This document shows positions 44,256 through 56,700 of a DNA stretch of 64,000 nt, piece by piece (positions within the stretch are counted from its first letter, which is position 1; every line of letters starts with the position of its first letter). The stretch covers positions 50,264,622 to 50,328,621 of the forward strand of contig OZ024734.1 of NCBI GenBank assembly GCA_964016875.1. The letters run 5' to 3'. Position numbers and translations under genes: made by a program. The notes under the pieces are model-generated. The model made no database searches. It had not been told where the DNA came from and saw nothing but the letters and a program-made list of their open reading frames with translations. Origin of the DNA: Fallopia convolvulus. Taxonomy: Eukaryota; Streptophyta; Magnoliopsida; Caryophyllales; Polygonaceae.

Positions 44256-45557
44256 GGGCATTGTTCTCAAAGTGGAGAAAGCAATTGAGAACATCACTGT
44301 TGGAAGAGGTGTGTACACCACAGAGGAAGACCCTGATGTGGCTCTCATAACAAAAACAATGAGGTCTTTCTTCAAGAGAGGCAAGGAGCAAGGAGCTTGG
44401 AAGGAACAAGAAAAGATCAACTCAGAGAAGAAGGATATCAAGGACGTTACCTGCTACAATTGTCAAGAAAAGGGTCACTATGCAAAGAGTTGTCCCAAAG
44501 GTAACGAGTATGGGAACGAAATGAAGAAGGCCTACATTGCTGCATGGGATCTTGACTCAGATGATGAATCTGAATCAAAGGTATGTGCCATGACTCTGAA
44601 GACTGAAGATGTCGAGCGAGAGGTAACTCCTGAACAATTCTTCTCTAGTATAGAGAATGCTAAAACAATCTGATCTTGTCATCCTTGTTAAAAAGCTTTT
44701 TGAAGATAATTTAAAGATGCAAGAAGAAATAGAAGCTTCTGATGAGAAATGTGTTAATCTTGAAGAAAAATTATCAGAATCTACTGTTACTAGTGTTGTT
44801 CCTTGTTCAGAGTGTGAAGATCTAAAGAAAGATATTAAGACTCTCACTGAAACAAATAACGAACTTAGGTCGGATTTGCTTATCTATAAACTCAAAGGAG
44901 AGGAATTAGAGAATGAGCTTTACAAATGAAATCAAATAGTGTTTAATCCGGCTAGGTGTGGTATTGGTTATGGTAAAGATAAATCTGAATATCCTCCTGC
45001 ACCTTAGCTTTGAAGAGACGATGGAAAGAAAAGCTAGGGAACTTCAATCTGCTAGAGATAAAGTTACGCATCTAGAGGGTAGGGTCAAAGTTCTTGAGAG
45101 TAATTTAAAAGATAACTCTGAGTGGTATTCTGGAAAAACGGCTCATAAGATATATCTAAAATAGTCTCAAGGGAACTAGCATAGAATTCCTTCCAAGGAA
45201 CGTACCGTCCAGAAACCACATCCTAAGCACTATCTTGGCGAATATTATAGGGTGTGCTATCACTATGGTGGGGGAGGTCATGTTCAAAAAGACTTTAAAG
45301 TTAGATTAGAAGAGTCTAACAAAAGGGTTCAAAACCAGAATACAGGGAACAACAAGAAACAGTGGTCTGGTAAGAAAAATCCAGGGTATGACAAATCTCA
45401 TCAGAACAAAAAGAAACTGGCTCCACAACCACAAAAGAAGCAAGATTCTAAAACTGAAAAACGGAAAAACCATGTTGATCCCTCAAATATTGCTTCTAGT
45501 TCCAAGAGTCCACAGAAAGATACAATCTCAAATTTATCATTCTGTGAGCTATGCTAA
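44256..45557 (+). pseudogene. Outer SIRE gag, C-terminal half, broken
   Basis: Nucleocapsid part of gag in several frames. The first piece (44272-44673) has a CCHC zinc knuckle with C61, C64, H69 and C74 of that frame. The next two (44657-44929, 45018-45164) are Glu/Lys/Leu-rich coiled coil. The last (45252-45557) holds a second knuckle damaged to CYHYGGGGHVQKDF and a Lys-rich tail. At least three frame changes and stops separate the pieces. The N-terminal capsid domain is absent. Downstream a polypyrimidine TTTCTTTCTTGCAG precedes the protease. Confidence 0.85.
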
Positions 45558-45599
45558 TTGACCCGGGAAGGCTAAGCAGGCATGGGTCGTTAAAACGTG

Positions 45600-48500
45600 A
45601 TTTCTTTCTTGCAGGTTGAAGTGAGGGGGAACATTCGCTGGATCCTTGATAGCGATGTCACATGACAGGAAACGAGAGTATTCTGTCCTCACTTTAGATC
45701 AATGCTGGAGGAAACATTTCCTTTGGAAACAACAATCAAGGAGAAATCATTGGAACAGGTGAAGTCAAGCTTAATGATAAAACTAGCGTGAAAGACGTAA
45801 GCTTGGTGAAGGGTCTTGGTTACAATTTGTTGAGTATCGCTCAGCTTTGTGACCAAGGGAACAACGAGGTATCTCTTACCTCAGATGGTTGTACAATCAA
45901 GAACATGAATTCAAATCTTGTGGTCCTGAAGGGAAAGAGGCGCAACAATGTGTATTTTGTCAATTCAAGTTTCCAACCACAAGACGAACTATGCTTTGTT
46001 ACTGTAGCGGATAAGACCAATCTCTGGCATAGGAGGTTTGGTCACGCAAATCATCGAGGAATTCACAAACTCTACTCACAAAATCTGGTGATAGGACTTC
46101 CCAAAGTTCTTACAGAAAAGGAAAGCTTGTGTCAAGAGTGTGTGAAAGGAAAACAAAGCAAGTCATCTTTTCAGCCAAAGTTGTCAATTAGCACCTCTCA
46201 TCCCCTTGAGATGGTACACATGGATTTGTGTGGTCCCATGTGGGTGAGAAGTCATGGTGGTAACATGTACATTTTTGTTATTGTTGATGATTTTACTAGA
46301 TATACATGGACTCTCTTTCTAGGTTCCAAAGATGAGACGTTCATGGCATTTAAAAGCTGGATCAAGAAGGTAGAAGCATCAACATGGAAGAAATTAAAGT
46401 CTATCAGGTCTGACAACGGAATAGAGTTCAAGAATTCCATGTTCCATAGCTACTGTGATGAACATGGAGTGTCTCAGAACTTCTCTGCGCCGAGGACTCC
46501 TCAACAAAACGGCGTAGCAGAGAGAAAGAATGGAACACTTCAAAACATGGCTTGTACTATGATGTTGGCAAGTAACTCGCCTCGGTCCTTTTGGGTTGAG
46601 GCAGCCGGTACCGCTTGCTACATCATTAACCGAGTCACCATATATTCCAACTTCTCAAAAACTCCATATGAACTAATCAAGGGCAGAAAGCCAAATATTT
46701 CCCACTTGAAAGTCTTTGGATGCAGGTGTTTTATTCACAACAACGAAAAAGACGAGCTAGGCAAGTTTGATCCAAGGATTGACGAAGGCATCTTTCTGGG
46801 GTATGCATCCAACAGCAAGGCTTACAAGGTGTTCAATAAAATGACTAAGAAGTTTGAAGAAAGCATTCATGTTGTCTTTGACGAGTCCAAAATTGGAGGG
46901 AACCTGTCAAGTAACAAGGATGTAATGAAGGTTCTAAACTCAGATTCAGATGATGAAGTCGATCCAGATTCAAGTGCACAAGTTCCTAATGGAGATGTTA
47001 CTCCTCCAAATCCTAACTTGGATGAAGATGACACCATAAAGTACCTTGGTTCCTGAAGGTGATTCTCCTCAAAATGAAGATCATGTGGAAGAAGGAACAT
47101 CCCATGGAACAACGAGCCAACTGGAACAAGAGGAGTCAAGAATAGATCCCACTCAAATTGAAGTCAGAAACTATCTTCAAAACAGGGATCATCCTGTTGA
47201 CAACATCATCACTCCATACGATAAAGGTGTGCTTACTCGTTCCTCTATTAAGAATTTTTGTGCTTTCAATGCGTTTATCTCTCTTGCAGAGCCCAAGAAT
47301 GTGAAGGAAGCATTAAAAGATCTTGAGTGGAAAGTTGATATGCAAGAGGAACTACACCAGTTTGAGAGGAACAAAGTATGGAGATTAGTTCCCAAGCCAA
47401 AGCACAAAATGGCTATAGGAACAATGTGGGTATTCAGGAACAAACTTGATGACACCGGAGCTGTCACAAGGAACAAGGCGAGGCTTGTAGCAAAAGGGTA
47501 CAATCAACAAGAAGGGATTGACTATGATGAGACGTACGCTTATGTTGCAAGAATAGAAGCCATTCGTCTTCTAATCGCCTATGCTACTCACAAGGGATTC
47601 AAATTATATCAAATGGATGTGAAGAAAGCATTCCTGAATGGGTACCTACAAGAGGAGGTCTATGTATTGCAACCTCCAGGATTTGAAGATGTTGATCACC
47701 CTGATCATGTCTACATACTGGATAAGGCCCTCTACGGTCTTAAACAGGCTCCTCGTGCTTGGTACGATAGATTCGCTCAGTTTCTATTAGCCAATGGATA
47801 TAGACGTGGTGTGATCGACAAGACGTTGTTCCTAAGGGAACAAGACGGTGAGGTTTTAGTAGTTCAAGTTTATGTTGATGATATTATATTTGGTTCTACT
47901 AACTCCAATCTTGTAGAAAGCTTCAAGAATCTAATGAGCAGTGAGTTTGAGATGAGCATGATTGGTGAACTCACTTTCTTTCTTGGTCTACAAGTGGTAC
48001 AAAGTGATGAGGGAACAAAAGTACATCAACAAAAGTACGTCAAGGAGCTATTGAAGAAGTATGGTATGGATTCTACGAAAGCTTTTGATACTCCTATTTC
48101 TCCTAATATTTGTCTTGATGCTGACCTTAATGGTGTTGATGTTGATCAAACGATGTACCGTGGCATGATTGGTTCCCTATTGTACCTAACGGCTAGTCGG
48201 CCAGATATTATGTTCAGTGTGTGTCTTTGTGCTAGATTCCAAGCTAATCCTAAAGAAACAAATCTGAAAGAAGTGAAGAGAATTCTGCGCTACTTGAAAG
48301 GGAACGATGGGTTATGCCTATGGTATCCAAGACACAACTCGTTCCAACTTGTTGGATTCTTGGATGCAGATTTTGCAGGTCACTTGGTAGATTGGAAGAG
48401 CACATCAGGCATGGATCAATTTCTTGGTCCTTTCTTAGTGTCTTGGGGATCGAAGAAGCAAAATTCGGTTGCTCTTTCAACGGCTGAAGCGGAGTATGTC

Positions 48501-48840
48501 GCAGCCGCCGCCTATTGTTCCCAGGTATTATGGTTAAAACAACAATTGGAGGATTTTGGTATGTCTCTTCGAACTATTCCTATCTTATGTGACAAGTGCA
48601 ATAAACATTTCCAAGAATCTTGTGCATCATTCTAGAACTAAACATATAGATATTCGACATCACTTCTTAAGAGATAATGTTGAAAAGGGTTTCATCAAGA
48701 TGGATCATTGTAGGACTGAGAATCAAGTGGTAGATATTTCCTTTGGACAGAAAACCCTATGAGCATCTGAGGATGTTGCTAGGAATGATTTCCTTGGAGT
48801 AAACAAGTCCCGGTCCTCTATTCCCTCAATACCTGGCTAA
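45600..48840 (+). pseudogene. Outer SIRE pol: protease, integrase, reverse transcriptase, RNase H
   Basis: Protease is damaged: its DSG motif has become DSD, followed by an in-frame stop near 45660. Integrase is in the 45788-47056 frame (first codon GTG, not a true start), with H81, H86, C115 and C118 and the catalytic D146, D209 and E245. A frame change near 47046 leads to reverse transcriptase (47046-48635) with YVDD at residues 276-279 and D191 upstream, though the usual FAPVAR motif reads YAYVAR. RNase H follows (DADFAG, TAEAEY). A short deletion near 48590 shifts the last block (NISKNLVHHSRTKH...) to another frame. Not functional. Confidence 0.95.
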
Positions 48841-49238
48841 AGAGGTAACTTCTCAGGTAACTACGTATCATTTGACAAGTTTTCTAATGGCTTATAACTT
48901 TCCTCTATGCATAGATGTTTTATATATTAGAAATTGTTAAGTGTTGCATGCTAAAAGGAACAAAAACTGAATTGCTTACATTTGAGATTTTTTTTGGCCC
49001 AAAATAACCAACTTGATCTATTCTATCCCTCACTTCAAGCCGAAATGATGGTTGGTTATAAGCTATCCCTTAAGCTTGGTCCAAACAAACGTTCCCTATG
49101 AACCCCCTTGATTACCTGTAAACGGGGAATAATAGTATGGATGTCAAAAATATTCCAAGCCCACAAAAAGTTTGAATGGAACGTCTCTTGTCCCTTGTCC
49201 GTTCACACATAGCCTTTTATCTACTCATGGTAACGAGG
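48841..49238 (+). other. Spacer after outer SIRE pol, up to the nested insertion
   Basis: Non-coding sequence that in the uninterrupted element led to the env-like region. It ends in CGAGG (49234-49238), the duplicated target of the inner element, whose second copy is at 58574-58578. Confidence 0.85.
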
Positions 49239-50296
49239 TGTTGGATCGTAATCGGTTAGCAGTGAGCTTGGGAACTGGCAATTAAGCTGTTCCCAAGGCA
49301 GCGGAAGTAAATAATCGCAAGTAATAAAAACAGTTAAGGGGACAGTTCCTTTATAGAGGAACCCCACTACAACCAACTAGTTGTATGGGTAAACCTCTAC
49401 CTCCGCTTGGAGGATTTTGAATGACTTACTTATGTTGATTGCTTTGTTCCTTAGTTACACAGCCGGATTTACACTTCTCTGTTCCTACAAGTTCTTCCTA
49501 ACTCTAGCAACACTAGTAAATCCTCTCAACTGAGTTCCTAAGCTCACAACAGCAAAACACAAGTAACTCAAACCTTACGCTGACTTCTCAGTTCCCTTGC
49601 TCCAGGGAACTTCAGCTTCACCGTCGTCGAGATCACACACTCGCCGGCGGGGACTTCTCTTCCTTTTCTTTCTTTTCTCAAATGTGGGTGTTTTGTAAGT
49701 TCTGGGAGAAGTACTCAGACCGAGTACTATTCATTTGGCTTTATAGTCCATTTGTCTTGGGCAGTAGCATCTTTCGTTTGTGTCCAAAATGCCCTTTGCT
49801 TGATGCCCAAGTTGTACTTTCTTCACATGTGACTTTGGTTTGAACTAGGTCAACTTCTTGAATCAATCGGACCGTTGGATGAAGCGTGACAGTCTGATCC
49901 TCAGACTGTTCCCTCTGGCTGTCTGAGACAGGATCCCGCGATCTGCGCTGAACGGTCGTTGTCTTCACATGTGAGTTCCCATTTCATGGGAACTGACTTC
50001 TTCAGAGTTCCCTTGATGGAAACTCTTCATCGTTGTAAGCTTGTGTCTTCTTGTTTGTTTCTGGGAGTTCCCACTTCATGGGAACTTTCCTCTTCAGAGT
50101 TCCCTTGATGGAAACTCTTCATTGTGGCTAGCAGTGGCTTTGTCATTCATAGGGGTTCTTTGCTGTACCTGTGTTCCTTAGAAATACTTGAACAAACCAC
50201 ATTAGTTCCCTATGGTGTTTGTCATTATCAAAACTTAAAGAGGAGTGAATCGTTGATCCGTTGCTTAGAACCAGAGGTCCCAACAACGTCCCAACA
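49239..50296 (-). repeat. 3' LTR of the inner SIRE element
   Basis: 1058 bp, TGTTGGATCGTAATCGG to GTCCCAACA. Contains paired ttcccatttcatgggaac words. In element sense it is preceded by the polypurine tract. Confidence 0.95.
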
Positions 50297-50312
50297 ATTT
50301 CCCCCTTTTTGA
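50297..50312 (-). other. Polypurine tract of the inner SIRE element
   Basis: Minus strand AAAAAGGGGGAAAT directly before the LTR TGTTGG, preceded by GTCATCATC. The outer element has the same arrangement at 61035-61056. Confidence 0.9.
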
Positions 50313-50706
50313 TGATGACAAACCCATCACAAAAAAAAATGCAAATATTTCAATGAATGATATGCTGATGAGTTCCTAAGTATGATTTTGGGAAATCACT
50401 CTTAGTGAGACATTTAGATTTAGGGAGCCACTTCTGGTGAGACACATAGTTCCTATTAGGCTTTTTATGCAATTGTTCCCCCTTAGCTTATGCGTGGTCT
50501 GTGATGACTTAAACTTTGAACTCATCTCACATTTTTTATCTTTCCCCCTTTTGACATCATCGAAAATCAAGCAAAGCAATATTAGGAAAGAATGGAACAC
50601 GCAATCAAAATAAAGACCATTTCATTACTTAAGAGAATATGTACAATGGGAACCCAAGTACAATTTTGTGGTCATTTTTTGGATTAAGGGAACAAGAAGG
50701 GAGAGA
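50313..50706 (-). other. Spacer between the env-like ORF and polypurine tract
   Basis: Non-coding. A second AAAGGGGGAA (minus, near 50543-50555) with GATGATGTC in front repeats the polypurine motif, and a third, AAGGGGGAAC, lies near 50478-50487. Multiple polypurine tracts are a known Sirevirus trait. Confidence 0.7.
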
Positions 50707-53007
50707 TCATGGGCTCTGAGGGAACAAGGCGTCACAAAGGCGCGTAAGGACTTGTGTAAGTTTTTCTTGTCCTCGGGCCAATACGGCCTGGTCCCTAGCA
50801 ATCTGATCGAGGGTGTTGGCGATGCGGAGCAACACTGGAGAGTTCCCCTCTTGTGTACCAGACTCTAGGGGAGCCGCCTCCTCTACAGGCTCCGAGTGCC
50901 TCATCTTCTGGGCAACTGTAATGTCCAGTTCCCTTCCAAGCTCGATTTCTTCTTTAGAGGCATCGTAGAGACCCTCTTTTTGTAGGAGCTTCTTGATCAG
51001 CCCGGAGTAGGGGAGGGAATGGGACTTGGAGGCCATGCACTTTTCCATGTGCCCAAGGATAATTCGGGGAAGATTTATGGGCTTCTTGAGGAGGAAGTGG
51101 TAGAGGATGATAGCATCGGGGATGTTGACGACCAGGCGCTTTTCTTGGCGGGGGACCACCACGTTGATAATGAATTGGTGAGCGAGCTTGGCAACCAAGG
51201 ACAGATGATGCGTCGAGTGGACCTTAGAGGGAACCCGACCCTCAAAAATTGTGTTGTACACCTCGGCGCTGTTGAAGTCGCCCCAGAGCTTGCTGGGCAA
51301 CTCGCTAAGCCCTTGACCAGGGACCTGGAGTTGAAGGCGGATCGTAGACGTTGTAAAAATGAACTCGTCACCTTCGTGGGAGAGAGTTCCCTGAGTGTCG
51401 TCGTTGGTGATAGTGAAGTTGTTGTAGAATTGACGCACTTGTGAGGGATCTACGCTCACAGTTTCTTGGCAGAGTCTCTCCCAGCCCTGGGCCTTGATCA
51501 GTTCCCATAGTTCCTCCAGACCATTTTCAGTCAGCGCCTCTTGGGAAACTATGAGGTGATGGAGAAGCTTTCGGCGCTCACTGACATGATGCTTGGTGGT
51601 CCCCTTCCCCTTTTTGGACTTGCTTTTGGATTTGTTCCCCCTAGAGACCGTGCGAGGTCCTTTCTGCTGAGGGGGTGCAGCCGCTTCGATCATGAGCACG
51701 CGGTCCCTAGGTGGTGGGGAACTCGCGGACACCACCATTTGGTGTCCAGGTGTAGGGATGCGTGCTGGCTCCTTTGAAGCTGGAGCTTCTTCTTCTTCTT
51801 CGACCTCATCATGGGAGGTCCCTTCTTCCTCGGAGGAGCTCGAATCCGAGCCCTCCGCGTCATCTCCAGGATGACTTGTTGTTGCCTCAGCACCTCCAGC
51901 TGGTGCGAGGTCCCTTGTCTCTGTTGGCTCTTGAGGAGCAACCTTTTCTGGGGACTTTGTCCCTTGGGAGACTGTGTGCTCAGAGGGACCCCTGTTGAGT
52001 TCTTCCTCGATGTCCTTGAGCTGGGCTTCCTCCTCCAAAGTTCCCATGATGATTGAAGGAGGGTCCTTGGTCATTTTGCCGATGACCACAGAAAGAGGAA
52101 GATCGTCGTCGTCTGAGGAGAGGGCGACGGTACTTTTGGATGGTGAGGGAGAGGGGAGTTTGGTGGTGGTGGGAGACGTGATGGAAGAGGGGAGAGGAGA
52201 AGAAGGAATAGGGGTTGTGAGTTGAGTGGAGATGGGTTTGGTGGAAATGTGTTTTGGGGAGGAAGAAGAAGGCGTTTTGTGAGGTGAAGATGGAGTTGGA
52301 GATCCCGTAGTGATGGGAACGGGAGGAAGTGAAGGAGGTTGGGATGTTGGAGTTCCCATCGTGGCGGGAACTGGAGGAGGTGGCAGAGGAGGTCCCTTGA
52401 TTTGAGGAGGAGGGATGGAGGAGGAAGAGGGAAGTAGACTCTGGGGTTCGGAGTTCCCATCGTCGGAAGGAAAAAGGTAGGGAGGTTTGGGAGCACAAGA
52501 ACTCTCCTTGGAGCAGTTCAGGTAGTCCTCAAAGCGGAAGAAAGCCTTCTTTCTAGGCTCCGAGAATTCAGAAGCCTCAGAGTGTTTACGCTTTTTGGAT
52601 TTGGAGGGGTCGTGGGAGTGTTTGGATTTTTTGGATTTTGAGGGATCTTTTGATGAGTGGCGATGTTTGGATGAGTGGCGATGTTTGGATTTATGGGGTT
52701 TTTCATTGATGGAGGGGCGAGCATCTCCGAAGTTGTCAACGATGACAACTCCGGAGGAGGTGTTGGTGGTTGGAGGTGGAAGAGGAAGAGATTCGGAGGA
52801 GGAAGAGGTCCAGGAGACGGTTTCATCAACCTGCGGAGGAGGAGGGGGCAAGAAGGGGCTTACTTGATTGTATAGCCCTTGAATGAGGACATCCTTCATG
52901 GTTGGGTCCTGTTCTTGCTCGATCTCGTTCAGTTGAGTGATGAAGAGAGTGCGAGGATTGGCAAGTACCCACTCTTTGATTTGTGCGAATGTGTGTTGAG
53001 GGGCCAT
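50707..53007 (-). CDS. Env-like protein of the inner SIRE element
   Basis: A 766-codon frame if started at the ATG at 53007 (MAPQHTFAQIKEW). The frame is open 37 codons further up, but that part overlaps the leader downstream of a TATA-like box. After a short N-terminal helix come a Ser/Lys/His-rich basic region (KSKHRHSSKHRHSS), a long Pro-rich stretch, an acidic Glu run, and a folded part in the last third beginning near LEELWELIKAQGWERLC. The folded part is shared with the outer copy. A short coiled coil (LDQIARDQAVLARGQEKL) closes the protein. I see no convincing signal peptide or transmembrane helix. Function of these Sirevirus ORFs is unproven. Confidence 0.85.
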   Translation of the reverse strand: MAPQHTFAQIKEWVLANPRTLFITQLNEIEQEQDPTMKDVLIQGLYNQVSPFLPPPPPQVDETVSWTSSSSESLPLPPPTTNTSSGVVIVDNFGDARPSINEKPHKSKHRHSSKHRHSSKDPSKSKKSKHSHDPSKSKKRKHSEASEFSEPRKKAFFRFEDYLNCSKESSCAPKPPYLFPSDDGNSEPQSLLPSSSSIPPPQIKGPPLPPPPVPATMGTPTSQPPSLPPVPITTGSPTPSSPHKTPSSSSPKHISTKPISTQLTTPIPSSPLPSSITSPTTTKLPSPSPSKSTVALSSDDDDLPLSVVIGKMTKDPPSIIMGTLEEEAQLKDIEEELNRGPSEHTVSQGTKSPEKVAPQEPTETRDLAPAGGAEATTSHPGDDAEGSDSSSSEEEGTSHDEVEEEEEAPASKEPARIPTPGHQMVVSASSPPPRDRVLMIEAAAPPQQKGPRTVSRGNKSKSKSKKGKGTTKHHVSERRKLLHHLIVSQEALTENGLEELWELIKAQGWERLCQETVSVDPSQVRQFYNNFTITNDDTQGTLSHEGDEFIFTTSTIRLQLQVPGQGLSELPSKLWGDFNSAEVYNTIFEGRVPSKVHSTHHLSLVAKLAHQFIINVVVPRQEKRLVVNIPDAIILYHFLLKKPINLPRIILGHMEKCMASKSHSLPYSGLIKKLLQKEGLYDASKEEIELGRELDITVAQKMRHSEPVEEAAPLESGTQEGNSPVLLRIANTLDQIARDQAVLARGQEKLTQVLTRLCDALFPQSP

Positions 53008-53125
53008 TTTTGTAAGAATTTGGGAGGTTTTGGAGGTTTCTTGAAAAGAGAGTGAAAGGGATTTGGGGAAGACGAATGACAGGGATGAAAGATGGAGTAA
53101 AGGACCTAAAAATGGCAAAGAGGGG

Positions 53126-53132
53126 TTTTAAA
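53126..53132 (-). promoter_or_regulatory. TATA-like box in front of the inner env-like ORF
   Basis: Minus strand CTCCTTTAAAACCCC, about 120 bases before the ATG at 53007 and followed by a C/T-rich leader. The outer copy has a similar arrangement (58882), which is why it is listed. Confidence 0.45.
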
Positions 53133-53755
53133 GGAGAGAGGAGGTGAAGGGTAGAAGGGGAAGTGGAATAACCTCGATAACCGTTGCCCAATGAACGTGG
53201 GGGGCCGTTTCAACTTCTCAAGCACGCTTCTGGACACGCGTCACAATCTCTTGGGAAGTCCTTTTCAAATTTTGAATACTTGGCCTGTAACGCTTCAGAG
53301 CTTCTGACACGAAAGTCCGCTTCCCAAGTGACGGTTTTTCTTTGAAGATTAGTCAGTGTTCCCTTTGTAGATGCAGCAGTTCCCATGATCCTTTCAAGGT
53401 CAGGGAGAGTGAAGTGGTTGAGAGAACTTCACACTCATCTTTTTGTGGGGCTAGGGAACTCAAAGGGAACCAGACGATTTGCAACTCGATAAAGGAAATG
53501 TTTTGGCTCATGAGAAGCATTTGTCTGGTCCCTAGCTTAAGGTGGGTCATATGATCAACCGTCATGGTGGCTTGTAATGAGGGATAAAGGGAACTCTGGT
53601 TGATCATTTTGGGCCAAAAGAAATAGAGTTCCTTTGTACACATTTTTCTCTAGACTAGTAATCATGGCATAGTGAAAGCAATGAATCCAAGTTCCTTATC
53701 ATGCAATTTTAGATAAACTAGTCAGGCATTGGGAGAGAGATAAACAGGGACTTGT
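53133..53755 (-). other. Spacer between inner pol and env-like ORF
   Basis: About 620 non-coding bases. Pol ends with TAA and many stops follow, so the stop-codon read-through described for soybean SIRE1 is not available here. Confidence 0.75.
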
Positions 53756-56700
53756 TTAGTTTAGAGTTATCCCTAGAAGCATTCGAAAACGCTGGTAGGG
53801 ACGTCTGTCTAAAGCTTTGGTAAGAATATCCGCAATTTGCTCTTCAGTTCTACAGTGTTCCATCGAAATGTTCCCATTCTCAACATTGTCACGTAGAAAG
53901 TGATGTCTTATATCAATATGCTTAGTTCTAGAATGATGCACAAGATTTTTGGAAATGTTTATGGCACTAGTGTTATCACAGAGTATGGGAACTGGGCCAA
54001 AAGACATACCGTAATCCTGGAGTTGTGACTTAAGCCATAGAACCTGGGAACAGCATGATGCGGCAACCACATATTCAGCTTCAGCTGTGGAGAGTGCAAC
54101 TGAGTTTTGCTTTTTAGATCCCCACGAAACTAAGCAGGATCCTAGGAATTGGGCCATTCCTGAAGTGCTCTTTCTGTCAACCAAGTGCCCTGCAAAGTCA
54201 GCATCTGTGTATGCAATGAGCTCAAGGGAACTGTTCCTTGGATACCAAAGGCACAAGTTATTGTTCCCTTTGAGATACCTGAAAATTCTCTTCACCTCTT
54301 TCAGGTGTGATTCCTTAGGGTTAGCTTGAAAACGAGCACAAAGACATACGGAGAACATGATATCAGGTCTACTAGCGGTTAAGTAGAGAAGGGACCCGAT
54401 CATACCTCGATAGTTCCTTTGGTCCACACTGATACCTGTTTCATCTGCATTTAGCCTTGAATTTGGTGAGATGGGAGTGTCAATGGGCTTTGAATGTTCC
54501 ATCCCATACTTCACGAGCATTTCCTTGATGTATTTCTGTTGATGGATCTTTGTTCCCTCCTTTGTTTGGGATATTTGAAGTCCCAAGAAGAACGTGAGTT
54601 CCCCAATGAGACTCATCTCAAACTCATTGCTCATGAGGTCCTTGAACTTTTCTACAAGAGTTTCGTTAGTTGCTCCAAACACAATGTCATCAACATATAC
54701 TTGCACAATCAAAATGTCTTTAGACTCTTTCTTTAAAAACAAATTCTTGTCTATGGAACCTCGAAGGTATCCATGGGACAAGAGGAATTGAGCAAACCTG
54801 TCATACCAGGCTCGGGGAGCTTGTTTGAGTCCGTAAAGGGCCCTTTCCAGGAAATAGACATGGTTGGGCATTTTCTCATCTTCGAATCCTGGAGGTTGGG
54901 CCACATACACTTCTTCCTTGAGATGTCCGTTTAGGAAGGCTGTTTTCACATCCATTTGATAAAGTTTGAATCCCTTGTGAGCAACATAGGCGATGAGAAG
55001 TCTGATTGCCTCTATCTTGGCAACTGGTGCGAAGGTCTCATCGTAGTCAATCCCTTCCTCTTGCCTGTATCCTTGTGCTACTAACCTAGCCTTGTTCCTT
55101 GCTACAGCTCCAGTATCATCGAGCTTGTTCCTAAAAACCCATCGGGTTCCTATGATGTTCTTGTTTTTGGGCCTAGGAACTAGCTTCCAAACTTTGTTTC
55201 TCTCGAATTGGTGGAGTTCCTCTTGCATGGCTTGAATCCAATCCGGGTCCTTTAATGCTTCTTTGATATTTTTGGGTTCCACCATTGAAACAAACGCGTT
55301 AAAAGCACAAAAATTATTGAGAGAGGAGCGAGTTAGAACACCTTTATCAAGAGGGGAGATGATGTTCTCAAGGGGGTGGTCCTTCCTTTGTTGAAAGGTT
55401 CTTGCATGAGTGAGTTCCTTTGCATGTGTATTATCCTCAGTTGGTGTTTCTTTGTCATGGGAACTCTCATCTTCAGCTTCTTCATTTGATGTTTCTTCAG
55501 AGATTTCTGGCAGGTTCCCTCTTTGTTCCCCTTGAATACTTGATTCTGGCAGTGTATTGTCTTGGGGGACAGCAAAGTTGTTCCCTGAAGAGGGGACCTC
55601 GAGAGAGTTGGAGGTTTCTTGTAGTTCTTCTGAGGAGGGAGCCTCAAGGGAGGTTTGATCAGTGAGGGTTGGACCTTCGTCGTTGTTCCCTGGTTGTGGG
55701 ATATGGCTTGCACTTGGATAGTCTTCATCCCTTTTCCTTGGCTCATCCTCGTCATCATCCTCGTCTTCATGTCTGACTAGCTTGAACAGAGTTCCCTTCC
55801 CTTGGGACTCGGTTCCCTTCTTTACAGACTTTTCATTGAAGACGACATGAATGCTTTCCTCTATCTTCTTGGTTCTTTTATTGTAGACCCTGTAAGCCTT
55901 GCTTTGTGATGAGTATCCCAGGAAGATCCCTTCGTCGCTTCTGGGGTCGAATTTGCCAAGATTGTCTTTTCCGTTGTTGTGAACAAAGCATGTGCAACCA
56001 AATGTTCTCAAGTGTGAGATGTTTGGTTTTCTCCCTTTGATGAGCTCATAGGAAGTCTTGTTGATCAGGGGCCTTGTCATGGCTCGATTCAGGATGTATG
56101 TAGCTGTGGAGATTGCTTCAGTCCAGAAGTACTCAGGAACTCCACTTTCGATCATCATGGTTCTAGCCATATCTTCCAGAGTTCTGTTCTTTCTCTCGAC
56201 CACTCCATTTTGCTGAGGAGTGCGAGGAGCTGAAAAGTTGTGAGAGATCCCATTTTGCTCACAGAAGTTTAGGAACTCCGAGTTTTGAAACTCAGTTCCG
56301 TGATCAGATCTGATTGCTTTCAGTTTCAGCCCCAAGCTTACTTCTGTTCTTTTGATGAAGGGCTCAAATTCTTCAAACGCTTGTGATTTTGCCTTCAAGA
56401 AAACAACCCAGGTGAATCTTGAAAAATCATCAATTAAGACATACATGTACCTTTTTCCACCGTAGCTGGCTGTTCTCATGGGACCACAGAGATCCATGTG
56501 AATCAACTCCAAGGACCTGGTTGTGCTTACCACCTTCTTCGGTTTGAAGGAGGTCCTGGTCTGTTTCCCTCGAACACATGCTTCACACATTTTGACTCCT
56601 TCGAGATTGATCCGTGGAAGACCAATGACCAGATCCTGTAGATAAAGCTTCAGGATTTGATTTACACCAGCATGTCCCAGTCTTCGATGCCAGAGTTCCG

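Noticed and set aside
51019..52875. Several plus-strand frames of 60-170 codons opposite the env-like ORF
   Set aside because: They are shadows of the Pro/Ser- and Glu-rich minus-strand coding sequence.
53756..53764. Stop-codon read-through from pol into the env-like ORF
   Set aside because: The stop is TAA followed by ACAAGT, not the UAG-CARYYA context, and about 620 bases with many stops separate the ORFs.
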